Position numbers and translations under genes: made by a program. The notes below the pieces were generated by a model. That model was not told the DNA's origin. It did not search any database and was given only the letters and a program-made list of their open reading frames with translations. Below are positions 17,810 through 26,434 of a DNA stretch of 64,000 bases, piece after piece (position 1 is the stretch's first letter; each line of letters starts with the position of its first letter). Source of the stretch: Arthrobacter sp. RIT-PI-e (GTDB lineage Bacteria; Actinomycetota; Actinomycetes; Actinomycetales; Micrococcaceae); the NCBI RefSeq assembly GCF_001187915.1, contig NZ_LGIU01000098.1, forward strand, positions 1 to 64,000. The letters run 5' to 3'.

Positions 17810-18292
17810 TCAGTCCCGGACGAGTATGCCGTCGTCGTCGCAGTAGACGATCGCGCCGGGGCGGAAGGTGACGCCTCCGAAGACCACCTCGACGTCCTGT
17901 TCCCCCGACCCGTTCTTGCTGCTCTTCCGGGGGTTGCTGCCGAGGGCCTTGATGCCGAGCGGGGTGGTGGCGAGTTCGTGGCGGTCACGAACGGCACCGT
18001 TCACGATGACGCCGGTCCAGTTGTTCTCCGCCGCGGTGCGGGCCATCATGCCGCCCATGAGCTCGCACGCGAGCGATCCCCCTCCGTCGACGACGATGAC
18101 GGCTCCGTCCCCCGGCATGGTGATGAGGTGCTTGAGGACGGTGTTGTCCTCGAAGCAGCGGACGGTCCGGACGGGCCCGTGGAAGTGATGCTCGCCTCCG
18201 AGGGATTCGAAGGGCGTGCTGACGGATTGGAGGGTCTCCCCGTACTGGTCGTAGATGTCTGCCGTGTGGATGGTCATCTGGGTCCTCGTCAC
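17810..18292 (-). CDS. rraA: RraA family protein (HMG aldolase / oxaloacetate decarboxylase-like)
   Basis: 160 residues, full-length RraA fold: DIYDQYGETLQ, VRCFEDNTVLKHL, VVDGGGSLACELMGG, GVIVNGAVRD and FGGVTFRPGAIVY. Family members are RNase E regulators or class II pyruvate aldolases that also decarboxylate oxaloacetate. Aldolases carry an acidic residue 21 positions before the RD pair (Asp/Glu-X20-Arg-Asp); here that position is Gly81 while Arg102-Asp103 is kept, so activity is doubtful. It overlaps acnA by 4 nt and is co-translated with it, suggesting a role in the tricarboxylate island rather than RNA decay. Confidence 0.85.
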   Translation of the reverse strand: MTRTQMTIHTADIYDQYGETLQSVSTPFESLGGEHHFHGPVRTVRCFEDNTVLKHLITMPGDGAVIVVDGGGSLACELMGGMMARTAAENNWTGVIVNGAVRDRHELATTPLGIKALGSNPRKSSKNGSGEQDVEVVFGGVTFRPGAIVYCDDDGILVRD

Positions 18293-20985
18293 GTGAAGGG
18301 GGATGGAGGTGCTGCTGGGAGTCTCGAAGACAGGTCGGGCCGGTCGGGTAGCACGCGGTTGAGGATCGTGGGGATGACGCCGCCGTCCCGCAGGAGCCGG
18401 ACCTCGAGATCGGTGTCGATCGCGGCCTGCGCGCTGAACGTGCCGGCCGTCCCATGGGGTGTCCGCAGATCGACGGTGATGGTCGATCGCGGGGTGAGGG
18501 CGGAGGGCTCGGCGTCGATGCCCAGCTGGTCGCCGGGGGCGATGTTCCGCAGGACGGCGTAGTCCTCGTGGGAGATGACCAGGGGAAGGATGCCCATCCC
18601 GATGAGATTGGACCGGTGGATCCGCTCGAACCCGGTGGCGAGGACCGCACGGACACCGAGGAGCCGCTGGGCCTTGGCCGCCCAGTCGCGGGAGGACCCC
18701 ATGCCGTAGCGGTCGCCGGCGATGATGACGACGGAGTCCGCTGCCGCCGCGTACTGCTGCGCCGCCTTCCAGATCGGAAGGATCCTCCCGGTGCCCGCGT
18801 GCACGGTGTGTGCGGTGGGGGCGTCGGGGGCGAGGTAGTTGTGAAGGGACCTGTTGTGGAAGGCCCCGCGGACCATGACCTCCCAGTTGCCCCTGCGGGA
18901 GGCGAAGACGTTGAGGTCATCGCGCTGCTCCCCCCGTTCGACGAGGTGATCGGCCACGGCGCTGTCAGCCGGTATGGCGCCGGCCGGGGAGATGTGGTCG
19001 GTGGTGATGTCGTCGCCGAGGACCAGCAGCGGGTGCGCACGGTAGCTGCCCAGCAGGCTCCCCTGCGACGGGGCAGCGAACGGGGGCCGGCGCAGGATCG
19101 TGGAGGTCTCCTCCCAGGGGTAGAGGTCGCTCGTGGGCGCCTCGATCTCCGCCCACAGCTTGTTCTGGGTGGCGGCGCGGAAATCCCGTGCATAGTCGGC
19201 CGGATCGGTCGCCGAGGCGAGGACCCGTTCGACGTCGGCGGCATCGGGCCACAGGTCATCCAGGTGGACCGGGACACCGCCGGCCGTCACCTGGACGGGC
19301 TCGGTGGTGAGGTCGCGCCGGGCATCTCCGGCGAGGGCGTAGGCGATGACCATGGGTGGGGACAGCAGGAATCCGAGGTCGAGGTCGGGGTGGACCCGGC
19401 CGGGGAAGTTCCTGTTGCCGGAGAGGACGGCGACGGGTGCGGCGTACCCGCCGGTGAGGGCGTCGTCCATGGTGCGGGTCAGCGGCCCGGAGTTGCCGAT
19501 GCAGGTGGCACATCCGAAGCCCACGATGTCGAACCCGACGAAGGAGAGGTCCTCGACGAGACCCGCACGTGACAGGTAGCTGGCGGCGGCGGGCGAACCG
19601 GGGGCCAGGGAGGTTTTCACCCAGTCGGGGACGACGAGCCCGAGCTCACGTGCCCTGCGGGCGAGCAGACCTGCGGCGACGAGCAGGGCGGGGTCGGAGG
19701 TGTTGGTGCAGCTGGTGATCGAGGCGATGGCCACGGGGAAGTCCGGGAGCGCGGACCCGGTCGCGAGCCGGGGAGCCGGTTCCTGTGCGAGGGCGTGCGG
19801 GACCTGGCCGAGGGGCAGGAGGTCCTGGGGACGGCGGGGGCCGGCGGCGAACGTGGTGAGCCCGGCCAGATCGATCTCGAGGGTGCGCGTGTAGGCCGGG
19901 GTCGCGGCAGGATCGAACCAGAGGCCCATCTGCCTGGCGTAGGCCTCGACGAGATCGACGTGGGCGGCATCGCGTCCGGTGGATCGTAGGTAGGCGAGGG
20001 TGTGGTCGTCGATCGGGAAGTAGCCGGTCGTCGCCCCGTACTCGGGGGCCATGTTCGCGACGACGGCACGCTGCCCGACGGTGAGGGTGCTCACGCCAGG
20101 CCCGTGGAACTCGACGAACTCCCCCGCGACGCCCATGGCGCGCAGCTCATGGGTGACGGCCAGGGCCAGGTCCGTGGCGAGCACCCCGGCCGGCAGGGAG
20201 CCGGTGAGCCGGACGCCGACGACGTCGGGGATCCGCATGGTGGTGGGCATGCCGAACATGACCGTCTGTGCCTCCAGCCCGCCGACGCCCCAGCCGAGGA
20301 CGCCGAGCCCGTTGATCATGGGCGTGTGGCTGTCGGTGCCGATCATGACGTCCGGGACCGCCCAGAGCACACCGTCGCGCTCCTCGGTGGTCACGACGGT
20401 CGCGAGCTGCTCGAGATTGATGGTGTGCATGATGCCCGTGCCGGGGGGATTGATGTGCACACCGTCCATCGATGCGGCGGCCCACTTCAGGAACCGGTAC
20501 CTCTCCCTGTTGCGCCGGATCTCGTGATGGAGGTTGCGTCCCGGGGCATCGGCGCGCCCGAACTCCTCGACCGCGAGGGAGTGGTCCACCGAGATCTGCA
20601 CCGGGAGCAGGGGACTGAGGACTCCCGGATCACCGCCGGCCTCCGCGACCGCGTCGCGCATCGCCGCGATGTCCACCAGGGCCGGCGTACTCGTCGTGTC
20701 GTGCATCAGGACCCTTCCAGGCAGGACGTCGATCTCCGCCGCGCTGCTGCGTCTCCCCACCCAGCCCCGCAGCGCGGACAGCGCCTGCTCCCGCTCGCTC
20801 CCCCGCATCGTCCGGCCGATGTTCTCGAGCAGCAGACGCAGGACGACCGGCATGCGCTGCAGGTCACCACCGGCCAGGGCGGCGAGATCGGTCACCCGGA
20901 GATCGGCCCCCGGCCGATGCAGCACGGTGTGCGCGGAACTCGGTCCGGGCTCTCCCACTGGTCCTCCTCCATTACAGAACGGCAT
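18289..20985 (-). CDS. acnA: Aconitate hydratase AcnA-type
   Basis: 898 residues, the length of bacterial AcnA/IRP1-type aconitases. Cluster-ligand motifs SCTNTS and GCATCIGNSG are intact, as are GTDSHTPMINGLG and the substrate-binding GDRYGMGSSRDWAAK. The 4Fe-4S enzyme interconverts citrate and isocitrate. Its position with rraA, opposite gntR and the Tct importer, and under an operator-like site shared with tctC suggests a catabolic paralogue for imported tricarboxylates rather than the housekeeping TCA enzyme; methylcitrate or methylisocitrate substrates are possible. The ATG at 20985 lies just inside the operator-containing divergent region. Confidence 0.9.
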   Translation of the reverse strand: MPFCNGGGPVGEPGPSSAHTVLHRPGADLRVTDLAALAGGDLQRMPVVLRLLLENIGRTMRGSEREQALSALRGWVGRRSSAAEIDVLPGRVLMHDTTSTPALVDIAAMRDAVAEAGGDPGVLSPLLPVQISVDHSLAVEEFGRADAPGRNLHHEIRRNRERYRFLKWAAASMDGVHINPPGTGIMHTINLEQLATVVTTEERDGVLWAVPDVMIGTDSHTPMINGLGVLGWGVGGLEAQTVMFGMPTTMRIPDVVGVRLTGSLPAGVLATDLALAVTHELRAMGVAGEFVEFHGPGVSTLTVGQRAVVANMAPEYGATTGYFPIDDHTLAYLRSTGRDAAHVDLVEAYARQMGLWFDPAATPAYTRTLEIDLAGLTTFAAGPRRPQDLLPLGQVPHALAQEPAPRLATGSALPDFPVAIASITSCTNTSDPALLVAAGLLARRARELGLVVPDWVKTSLAPGSPAAASYLSRAGLVEDLSFVGFDIVGFGCATCIGNSGPLTRTMDDALTGGYAAPVAVLSGNRNFPGRVHPDLDLGFLLSPPMVIAYALAGDARRDLTTEPVQVTAGGVPVHLDDLWPDAADVERVLASATDPADYARDFRAATQNKLWAEIEAPTSDLYPWEETSTILRRPPFAAPSQGSLLGSYRAHPLLVLGDDITTDHISPAGAIPADSAVADHLVERGEQRDDLNVFASRRGNWEVMVRGAFHNRSLHNYLAPDAPTAHTVHAGTGRILPIWKAAQQYAAAADSVVIIAGDRYGMGSSRDWAAKAQRLLGVRAVLATGFERIHRSNLIGMGILPLVISHEDYAVLRNIAPGDQLGIDAEPSALTPRSTITVDLRTPHGTAGTFSAQAAIDTDLEVRLLRDGGVIPTILNRVLPDRPDLSSRLPAAPPSPFT

Positions 20986-20994
20986 ATGACTGAG

Positions 20995-21010
20995 TTATAG
21001 GTTATAACCT
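20995..21010. promoter_or_regulatory. Candidate GntR operator 1 (acnA/gntR divergent region)
   Basis: TTATAGGTTATAACC at 20995-21009; read on the minus strand it contains TTATA-ACC-TATAA, a near-perfect inverted repeat. It lies between divergent acnA and gntR, about 14 nt upstream of a -10-like TACAAT (21023-21028), so it overlaps the expected -35 region of gntR. A closely related copy lies at 21799-21813. Confidence 0.65.
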
Positions 21011-21067
21011 GTAAGTCCTGGCTACAATACCGAGGGGTACACACCATCGGACGTAGGAGCAGGGGCG

Positions 21068-21766
21068 ATGTCGTTGACGACAGGGATCTTCACGAAGAAC
21101 GACTACGCCTACGCCGAAGTACGTTCCCGCATCCTCACGGGAGAACTGGAACCCGGCTCGGTGATCAGCCAGGCCCGACTGGCCCAGGAGCTGGGCGTGA
21201 GCACCACACCGTTGCGTGAGGCCATCCGCCGCCTCGCGGCGGAGGGCATGATCCTGCTCGAGGCTCATCGGGATGCACGGGTGAGCGCCGTCTCGGCCCA
21301 CGAGGCCAAGCACCTCCACGAGGTGAGGGAGAGCGTCGATCCGCTGGCAGCCGGACTCGCCGCCGAGCGCCGGACGGAGGAGCAGCTGGAGCTGATGGGG
21401 CAGGCGCTGCGTCAGCTGACCCCGCTGCGGAGCACCACCACCCTGGATGCCCTGATGGCGCACCGCGAGTTCCACCGGGCGGTGTACCGCGCCTCGGGCA
21501 ATGCGATCCTCGTGGACATCCTCGAGCACCTGTGGGACAAGTCCGACCGGTACCGCCTGATCGGCCTGCGGGCGAGAGCCGACTCCCCCGACGACAGCAC
21601 CAGGATCGAGGGGGAGCACGAGGAGATCCTCGCGGCGGTGACGGCGGGCGACTCCGCGAGGGCACACGACGCCATGCGACTGCACGTCAGGCACAGTTTC
21701 GGACGCCATGCGATCACGGCGCTGGAGGACGGATCGACGCCGGACCGGGCGACACGTGGTGCATGA
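21068..21766 (+). CDS. GntR-family transcriptional regulator (FCD/FadR subfamily)
   Basis: 232 residues. An N-terminal winged helix-turn-helix (about 12-75) includes QARLAQELGVSTTPLREAIRRL and EGMILLEAHRDARV. A C-terminal FCD ligand-binding domain has the conserved metal-site pattern HREFHRAVY, then EHEEILAAV, then HVRHSF. FCD regulators sense carboxylic acids. It is divergent from acnA-rraA and upstream of tctC, with a candidate operator on each side, so it probably represses both units until its tricarboxylate or a metabolite binds. AGGAG precedes the ATG. Confidence 0.92.
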   Translation: MSLTTGIFTKNDYAYAEVRSRILTGELEPGSVISQARLAQELGVSTTPLREAIRRLAAEGMILLEAHRDARVSAVSAHEAKHLHEVRESVDPLAAGLAAERRTEEQLELMGQALRQLTPLRSTTTLDALMAHREFHRAVYRASGNAILVDILEHLWDKSDRYRLIGLRARADSPDDSTRIEGEHEEILAAVTAGDSARAHDAMRLHVRHSFGRHAITALEDGSTPDRATRGA

Positions 21767-21798
21767 GGGTCGTAACGTGCTGGACATCACAGGACTTC

Positions 21799-21813
21799 GG
21801 TTATAACTTATAG
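21799..21813. promoter_or_regulatory. Candidate GntR operator 2 (upstream of tctC)
   Basis: GGTTATAACTTATAG (21799-21813) matches the reverse complement of operator 1 (GGTTATAACCTATAA) at 13 of 15 positions. It lies between gntR and tctC, about 70 nt before tctC, where it could control the transporter operon. Confidence 0.65.
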
Positions 21814-21881
21814 TCCCTTGCTGCTTCCCGGCTCCACCGGGAGACGGCTTCACCTTCCGACGCCGTAGGGGATCCACCACA

Positions 21882-22898
21882 TTGGCACATGCTCCACGAA
21901 CCACCGTCCACCGTACCGGCCGGGCCGGCGTCCTCGCCATCCTCGGAATCCTCGTCGGGGCGACCGTCGTGGGTGCCGCGGTCACCGACGCGGCGACCAG
22001 TGGTACCGGTAACGACGCCCGGGCCAGGCTCAACCTGATCGCCCCCGCAGGGGCAGGCGGCGGATGGGACACCGCGGCGAGGGAACTCCAGACCTCCATG
22101 CGCTCCTCCGGGATCGTGAACAACCCGCAGGTGGTCAACATCCCGGGTGCAGGTGGCACGATCGGCCTGAGTCAGGTCGCCGGGATGGAGGGCGAGGCAT
22201 CCACGATGATGGTCACGGGCATCACCATGCTCGGTGCCATCGCCATCAACAGCTCCGACTCGACCCTCCAGGACGTCACGCCGATCGCGCGTCTCGCGGA
22301 CGACTACGACGTCGTCGTCGTCCCCGCGGACTCCCCCATCCAGGACATGGAGGACCTCATCGAGGCCTGGACGGCGAACCCGGCGACCTTCGCCTTCGGT
22401 GGTGGATCCCTCGGGAGCGTGGACCAGATGATCATCAGCCAGCTGGCACGCGAGAGCGGGATCAGCCCGAGCGACGTGAACTACATCGCCTACTCGGGCG
22501 GTGCCGAACTGGCCACGTCACTGCTCTCGGGGACCATCAAGGCCTCGGTCAGCGGCAACACCGACTTCGCCCCGCAGGTCGAGTCCGGCTCGTTGCGTGC
22601 CCTCGCCGTCTCGGCTCCGGAACCGGTGGAGAGCATCGATCTCCCCACCCTGGTGGAGCTGGGGTACGACGTCTCCCTCACCAACTGGCGGGGCATCGTC
22701 GCGCCTCCGGGCATCACTGACGAGCAGCGGACGGAACTGGAGACGATCGTCTCCGAGGCCGTCGAGACGCCGGAGTGGCAGAGCGCCGTCGAACGCAACC
22801 AGTGGACGGACACGTTCCTGGTCGGGGACGAGTTCAGCCGGAGCCTCGAGGCGGAGACCGAGTTCGTCAACGGCATCTGGGCCGAACTCGGCTACTGA
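21882..22898 (+). CDS. tctC: Tripartite tricarboxylate transporter, substrate-binding protein TctC
   Basis: 338 residues. An N-terminal hydrophobic export segment (about residues 16-37) precedes a two-lobed Bug/TctC fold with LIAPAGAGGGWDTAARELQ, VVNIPGAGGTIGL and YIAYSGGAELATSLLSG. It captures citrate-like carboxylates outside the cell and delivers them to TctAB. The TTG start at 21882 with GTAGGGGAT upstream is the best available. It is the first gene of tctC-usp-tctB-tctA and downstream of the GntR regulator and operator 2. Confidence 0.9.
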   Translation: MAHAPRTTVHRTGRAGVLAILGILVGATVVGAAVTDAATSGTGNDARARLNLIAPAGAGGGWDTAARELQTSMRSSGIVNNPQVVNIPGAGGTIGLSQVAGMEGEASTMMVTGITMLGAIAINSSDSTLQDVTPIARLADDYDVVVVPADSPIQDMEDLIEAWTANPATFAFGGGSLGSVDQMIISQLARESGISPSDVNYIAYSGGAELATSLLSGTIKASVSGNTDFAPQVESGSLRALAVSAPEPVESIDLPTLVELGYDVSLTNWRGIVAPPGITDEQRTELETIVSEAVETPEWQSAVERNQWTDTFLVGDEFSRSLEAETEFVNGIWAELGY

Positions 22899-22942
22899 TC
22901 ACCCACCCTTCCCACTCACCCAGCAAGCCGAGGAACACCATC

Positions 22943-23347
22943 ATGAGCATTTTCGCGGGCTACGCCCACACACCCGAGGGCGAAGCAGCCCTGGACCATG
23001 CCGTGGGGCTCGCCCTGAAGGACGGCGTGGAGCTGATCGTCTTCGACCTCGACGAGAAGACGTCCGACGCCGACCGCGTCTACACACCACATGCGGACTC
23101 CCCCGCCGTGGCACGCGTCCGGCAGAGCGGTGTGGATCACCGCTGGCTGGCACGCAGTGACCGCAGCGACGACGCCCCGGACGAGCTGCTGGACGCCGCG
23201 CAGGCCCTCGATGCCACCACGATCGTGATCGGCCTCCGCAGCCGCTCGCGTGTGGGCAAGTTCCTCCTCGGCTCGAACGCCCAGCGCATCCTGCTCGGCG
23301 CACGCGTCCCCGTGATCGCCGTGAAGGCCGCGCACGATGAGTTCTGA
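22943..23347 (+). CDS. Universal stress protein (UspA) family, within tct operon
   Basis: 134 residues forming one Usp domain. The C-terminal nucleotide-binding pattern is present as GLRSRSRVGKFLLGSNAQRI. It is cytoplasmic. Usp genes are often found among transporter genes where they may gauge energy or cofactor state, though the role in Tct operons is not established. ATG at 22943 has AGGA upstream. It sits 44 nt after tctC and overlaps tctB by 11 nt, so it is made with the transporter. Confidence 0.88.
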   Translation: MSIFAGYAHTPEGEAALDHAVGLALKDGVELIVFDLDEKTSDADRVYTPHADSPAVARVRQSGVDHRWLARSDRSDDAPDELLDAAQALDATTIVIGLRSRSRVGKFLLGSNAQRILLGARVPVIAVKAAHDEF

Positions 23348-23894
23348 CACCACGCAGCACGCGCCCGACGCCGCACGCCAGGAGCCCCCGCGCGGTTTCT
23401 TCGCCGGGCGGAGCGAGCTGGTCCTGGCCCTCCTCGTCGCCGGGGTGGGGGCCTACCTCACCATCGGTGTCGTCACGATGGACGTCCCCCCGGGTGCCCG
23501 GCCCCCGGGCCCGCAGTTCTTCCCCGTGCTGATCGCCATCGCCTCCTTCGTGCTGGCCGCGCTCCTCGCCGTGCAGACCTTCCGGCATCCCGAGCCGGCG
23601 AGCGCTCCCGCTGCCGCCCCGGCCGGGTCCGCCCCCCGGTACAGGACGCACAGTGACTGGAAGTCCCTCAGCATGGTTCTCGTCGCCTTCCTGGCGTTCT
23701 GCCTCCTCCTCGAACCCGTGGGCTGGATCCTCTCGGCGGCGCTGATGTTCTGGGCGATCTCCTACGCCCTCGGTAGTCGCCGACGCTACTTCGACCCCGC
23801 GCTGGCCCTCGTGTTCTCCTCCTTCATCCAGGTGGCGTTCTCCGCCGGACTGGGACTCGCCCTGCCCTCCGGCATCCTGGAAGGAATGTTCTGA
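23337..23894 (+). CDS. tctB: Tripartite tricarboxylate transporter, small membrane subunit TctB
   Basis: 185 residues with four transmembrane helices, as usual for TctB: helices around residues 28-48, 62-81, 112-130 and 150-175, with [12 protein letters not shown] between the first two. It is the small integral subunit that partners TctA. The N-terminal 25 residues and the Ala/Pro linker near residue 90 are hydrophilic. The start overlaps the usp gene by 11 nt and its stop overlaps the tctA start by 1 nt, so translation is tightly coupled. Confidence 0.9.
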   Translation: MSSDTTQHAPDAARQEPPRGFFAGRSELVLALLVAGVGAYLTIGVVTMDVPPGARPPGPQFFPVLIAIASFVLAALLAVQTFRHPEPASAPAAAPAGSAPRYRTHSDWKSLSMVLVAFLAFCLLLEPVGWILSAALMFWAISYALGSRRRYFDPALALVFSSFIQVAFSAGLGLALPSGILEGMF

Positions 23895-25399
23895 TGGACT
23901 CCCTCGATCTCCTGCTCGGCGGTTTCGCGCAGGCCCTCACCCCCATGAACCTGCTCTGGGTGTTCATCGGGGCGTTCCTGGGCACCGCCGTCGGGGTGCT
24001 CCCCGGCCTCGGATCGGCCATGGCGGTGGCCCTGCTGCTGCCCGTGACCTTCAGCCTCGACCCGGTGGGCGCGTTCATCATGTTCGCCGGCGTGTACTTC
24101 GGCGGGTTGTTCGGCGACTCCACCATGGGCATCCTGATGAACACCCCGGGTGGCAGCACCGCGATCGCCACCACCTTCGAGGGCCATCGGATGGCCAAGG
24201 ACGGCCGCGCGCCCCAGGCCCTGGCCACCTCGGCCATCGGCGCGTTCATCGGTGGCATCATCGCCACCACCCTCGTGGTGTTCTTCGCCCCGCGCCTGGC
24301 CGAGCTGGCAGTCCTCTTCGGACCGGGCGAGTACTTCGCCCTGGCCATCTTCGCCTTCGTGGCCACGGCGTCGGTGGTCTCCGACTCCGTGACCAAGGGA
24401 CTGTCCGCCCTGGTGATCGGGCTGACCCTGGCCGTCATCGGCATCGACGGCATCTCCGGTGCCGCCCGCTTCACCCTCGGTGTCCCGGAACTGTTCGACG
24501 GCGTGAGCATCATCGTGATCACCGTGGGCATCCTGGCCCTGGGCGAGGTGTTCCACGTGGCCTCCCGCATCCACCGCGACCCCGTGCTCACCTCGATCGC
24601 CATCTCGGCCCGCCCGTACCTCTCGAAGGCCGAGTTCCGCGAGGCACTCCCGGCGTGGCTCCGGGGAACCGCCTTCGGTGTCCCCTTCGGTGTGATCCCG
24701 GTGGGCGGGGCCGAGGTTCCCACCTTCATGGCGTACGGCACGGAACGCACCCTGGACCGCAAGCGCAGGACCCCGAAGTTCGGTAGCGGCGCCATCCGCG
24801 GTGTGGCCGCCCCGGAGGCCGCGGGCAACGCCACCTCCGGTACGGCGATGGGTGCGCTCCTGGCCCTCGGCCTGCCCACCTCCGCGACGGCGGCGATCAT
24901 GCTCGCGGCGTTCCAGCAGTACGGCCTGCAGCCCGGGCCGCTGCTGTTCGAACGCAGCCCCGACCTGGTGTGGGCGCTGCTGGCGAGCCTCTTCGTGGGG
25001 CTCGTGATGCTGCTCATCCTGAACCTGCCGTTCGCGCCGATCTGGGCCAAGCTGATCCTGGTGCCGAAGCCCTACCTGTACGCGGGGATCTCGGTGTTCT
25101 GCGCCCTGGGCGTCTACGCCACCTCGGCCGCCGTGTCCGATCTGCTCCTGGTGTTCGGGATCGGCTTCGTGGGTTTCCTGCTGCGCCGCTACGGCTTCCC
25201 CCTGGCACCCGTGATGATCGGCGTGGTCCTCGGCCCGCTGGCCGAGACGAGTCTGCGCAACGCCCTCGCCTCCAGCGGCGGGGACGCCACCGTGCTGATC
25301 TCCAGCGGGATCTCCATCACCCTCTACGGCATCCTGGCCCTGGTGATGGTCTACGGCATCACGCGGAAGATCCGCGCCCGGCAGATGCAGGACGTCTGA
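23894..25399 (+). CDS. tctA: Tripartite tricarboxylate transporter, large permease TctA
   Basis: 501 residues with about twelve transmembrane helices. The TctA signature [21 protein letters not shown] lies near residues 36-56 and a second similar element, [20 protein letters not shown], near residues 303-322. It is the Na+- or H+-driven channel of the importer. AAGGAA precedes the ATG, which overlaps tctB by 1 nt. The operon is followed by two GC-rich hairpins. Confidence 0.95.
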   Translation: MDSLDLLLGGFAQALTPMNLLWVFIGAFLGTAVGVLPGLGSAMAVALLLPVTFSLDPVGAFIMFAGVYFGGLFGDSTMGILMNTPGGSTAIATTFEGHRMAKDGRAPQALATSAIGAFIGGIIATTLVVFFAPRLAELAVLFGPGEYFALAIFAFVATASVVSDSVTKGLSALVIGLTLAVIGIDGISGAARFTLGVPELFDGVSIIVITVGILALGEVFHVASRIHRDPVLTSIAISARPYLSKAEFREALPAWLRGTAFGVPFGVIPVGGAEVPTFMAYGTERTLDRKRRTPKFGSGAIRGVAAPEAAGNATSGTAMGALLALGLPTSATAAIMLAAFQQYGLQPGPLLFERSPDLVWALLASLFVGLVMLLILNLPFAPIWAKLILVPKPYLYAGISVFCALGVYATSAAVSDLLLVFGIGFVGFLLRRYGFPLAPVMIGVVLGPLAETSLRNALASSGGDATVLISSGISITLYGILALVMVYGITRKIRARQMQDV

Positions 25400-25405
25400 T
25401 CCACC

Positions 25406-25479
25406 CTCGGGAGGCGGTGTCCCGGTGATCGGCCGGTCCGCCGCCTCCTGAGGGCCCGGGGTGGCAGGACACCGGGCCC
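25406..25479 (+). terminator. Tandem hairpins after tctA
   Basis: A stem of CTCGGGAGGCGG (25406-25417) with CCGCCTCCTGAG (25441-25452, one mismatch) is followed by GGGCCCGG (25452-25459) with CCGGGCCC (25472-25479). Both are GC-rich without a T tract. They probably end the tct operon. Confidence 0.65.
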
Positions 25480-25591
25480 TGCGGCCCTCCTCGGATGTTC
25501 CCGCTCACACCCGGCGCCGAAGGGTGACGCTTCCTGTCCACCGGCCGATAGTGCCCAGGGAACATCTTTGCCGTCAGCCCCGAGGAACTCC

Positions 25592-26434
25592 ATGACCGTC
25601 GACTCCGTCCTGTCCCCTGCGCACATGGAGGCGATGCGTCGCCACCACGTAACGGTCACCGGACAGCCCGCAGGCCCCGTGCTGCTGTTCGCCCACGGGT
25701 TCGGGTGCGACCAGAACATGTGGCAGCGCCTGCTCCCCCACTTCACCGACCGGTACCAGGTGGTGCTCTTCGACCACATGGGCTCGGGCAACTCGGACCA
25801 GGCCGGGTACGACGCCGGGAAGTACTCGGATCTCGACGGGTACGTCTCGGACATCCTGGAGCTCTGCGCGGCCCTGGACCTCCGCGACGTGACGCTCGTG
25901 GCACACAGCGTGGCCACCATGATGGCGATGGTGGCCGCCGGGGCGGAGCCGGAGCGGTTCTCCCGGCTGGTGCTCGTGGCGCCGTCCCCCTCCTACATCG
26001 ACGACCCCGCCGCCGGCTACGTGGGCGGCTTCACGCGGACGGACATCGACGACCTCCTGAACTCGCTGGACAGCAACTACTTCGCATGGTCCGCCGCCGT
26101 TGCGCCCATGGTCATGGGCAACCCCGGGACGCCGGAGCTCGGCGAGGAGCTCACCGCGAGCTTCTGCCGCACGAATCCCGACACCGCACGGAACTTCGCC
26201 CGGGTCTCGTTCCTCTCCGACATCAGGGACAGTCTCGCCTCGGTCCGGACACCCGCGCTGATCCTGCAGTGCTCCGACGACATGCTGGCCCCGCTCGAGG
26301 TGGGCCGGTACCTGCAGGAGCACCTCGCCGGGAGCGAGCTCGTGCAGCTGCGGGCATCGGGCCACGTGCCCCAGGCCAGTGCCCCGGAGGAGACGGCCAC
26401 CGCCATCCTGGGGTACCTGGAGCGGCAGCCGTGA
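25592..26434 (+). CDS. rsbQ: RsbQ-like alpha/beta hydrolase (stress-signalling partner of a PAS protein)
   Basis: 280 residues, alpha/beta-hydrolase fold. Closest to RsbQ of Bacillus and the D14/KAI2 group by motifs: AHGFGCDQNMW, VLFDHMGSGNSD, nucleophile elbow AHSVATMMA (Ser in the AHS context), LVAPSPSYI, FCRTNPDTARNFA, catalytic Asp in ILQCSDDMLAP and His in ASGHVPQ. RsbQ hydrolyses or binds an unknown small hydrophobic ligand and activates the PAS domain of RsbP. ATG at 25592 has GAGGA 5 nt upstream. It overlaps the PAS-GGDEF-EAL gene by 4 nt (GTGA), matching an RsbQ-PAS pairing with a different output. Confidence 0.88.
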   Translation: MTVDSVLSPAHMEAMRRHHVTVTGQPAGPVLLFAHGFGCDQNMWQRLLPHFTDRYQVVLFDHMGSGNSDQAGYDAGKYSDLDGYVSDILELCAALDLRDVTLVAHSVATMMAMVAAGAEPERFSRLVLVAPSPSYIDDPAAGYVGGFTRTDIDDLLNSLDSNYFAWSAAVAPMVMGNPGTPELGEELTASFCRTNPDTARNFARVSFLSDIRDSLASVRTPALILQCSDDMLAPLEVGRYLQEHLAGSELVQLRASGHVPQASAPEETATAILGYLERQP

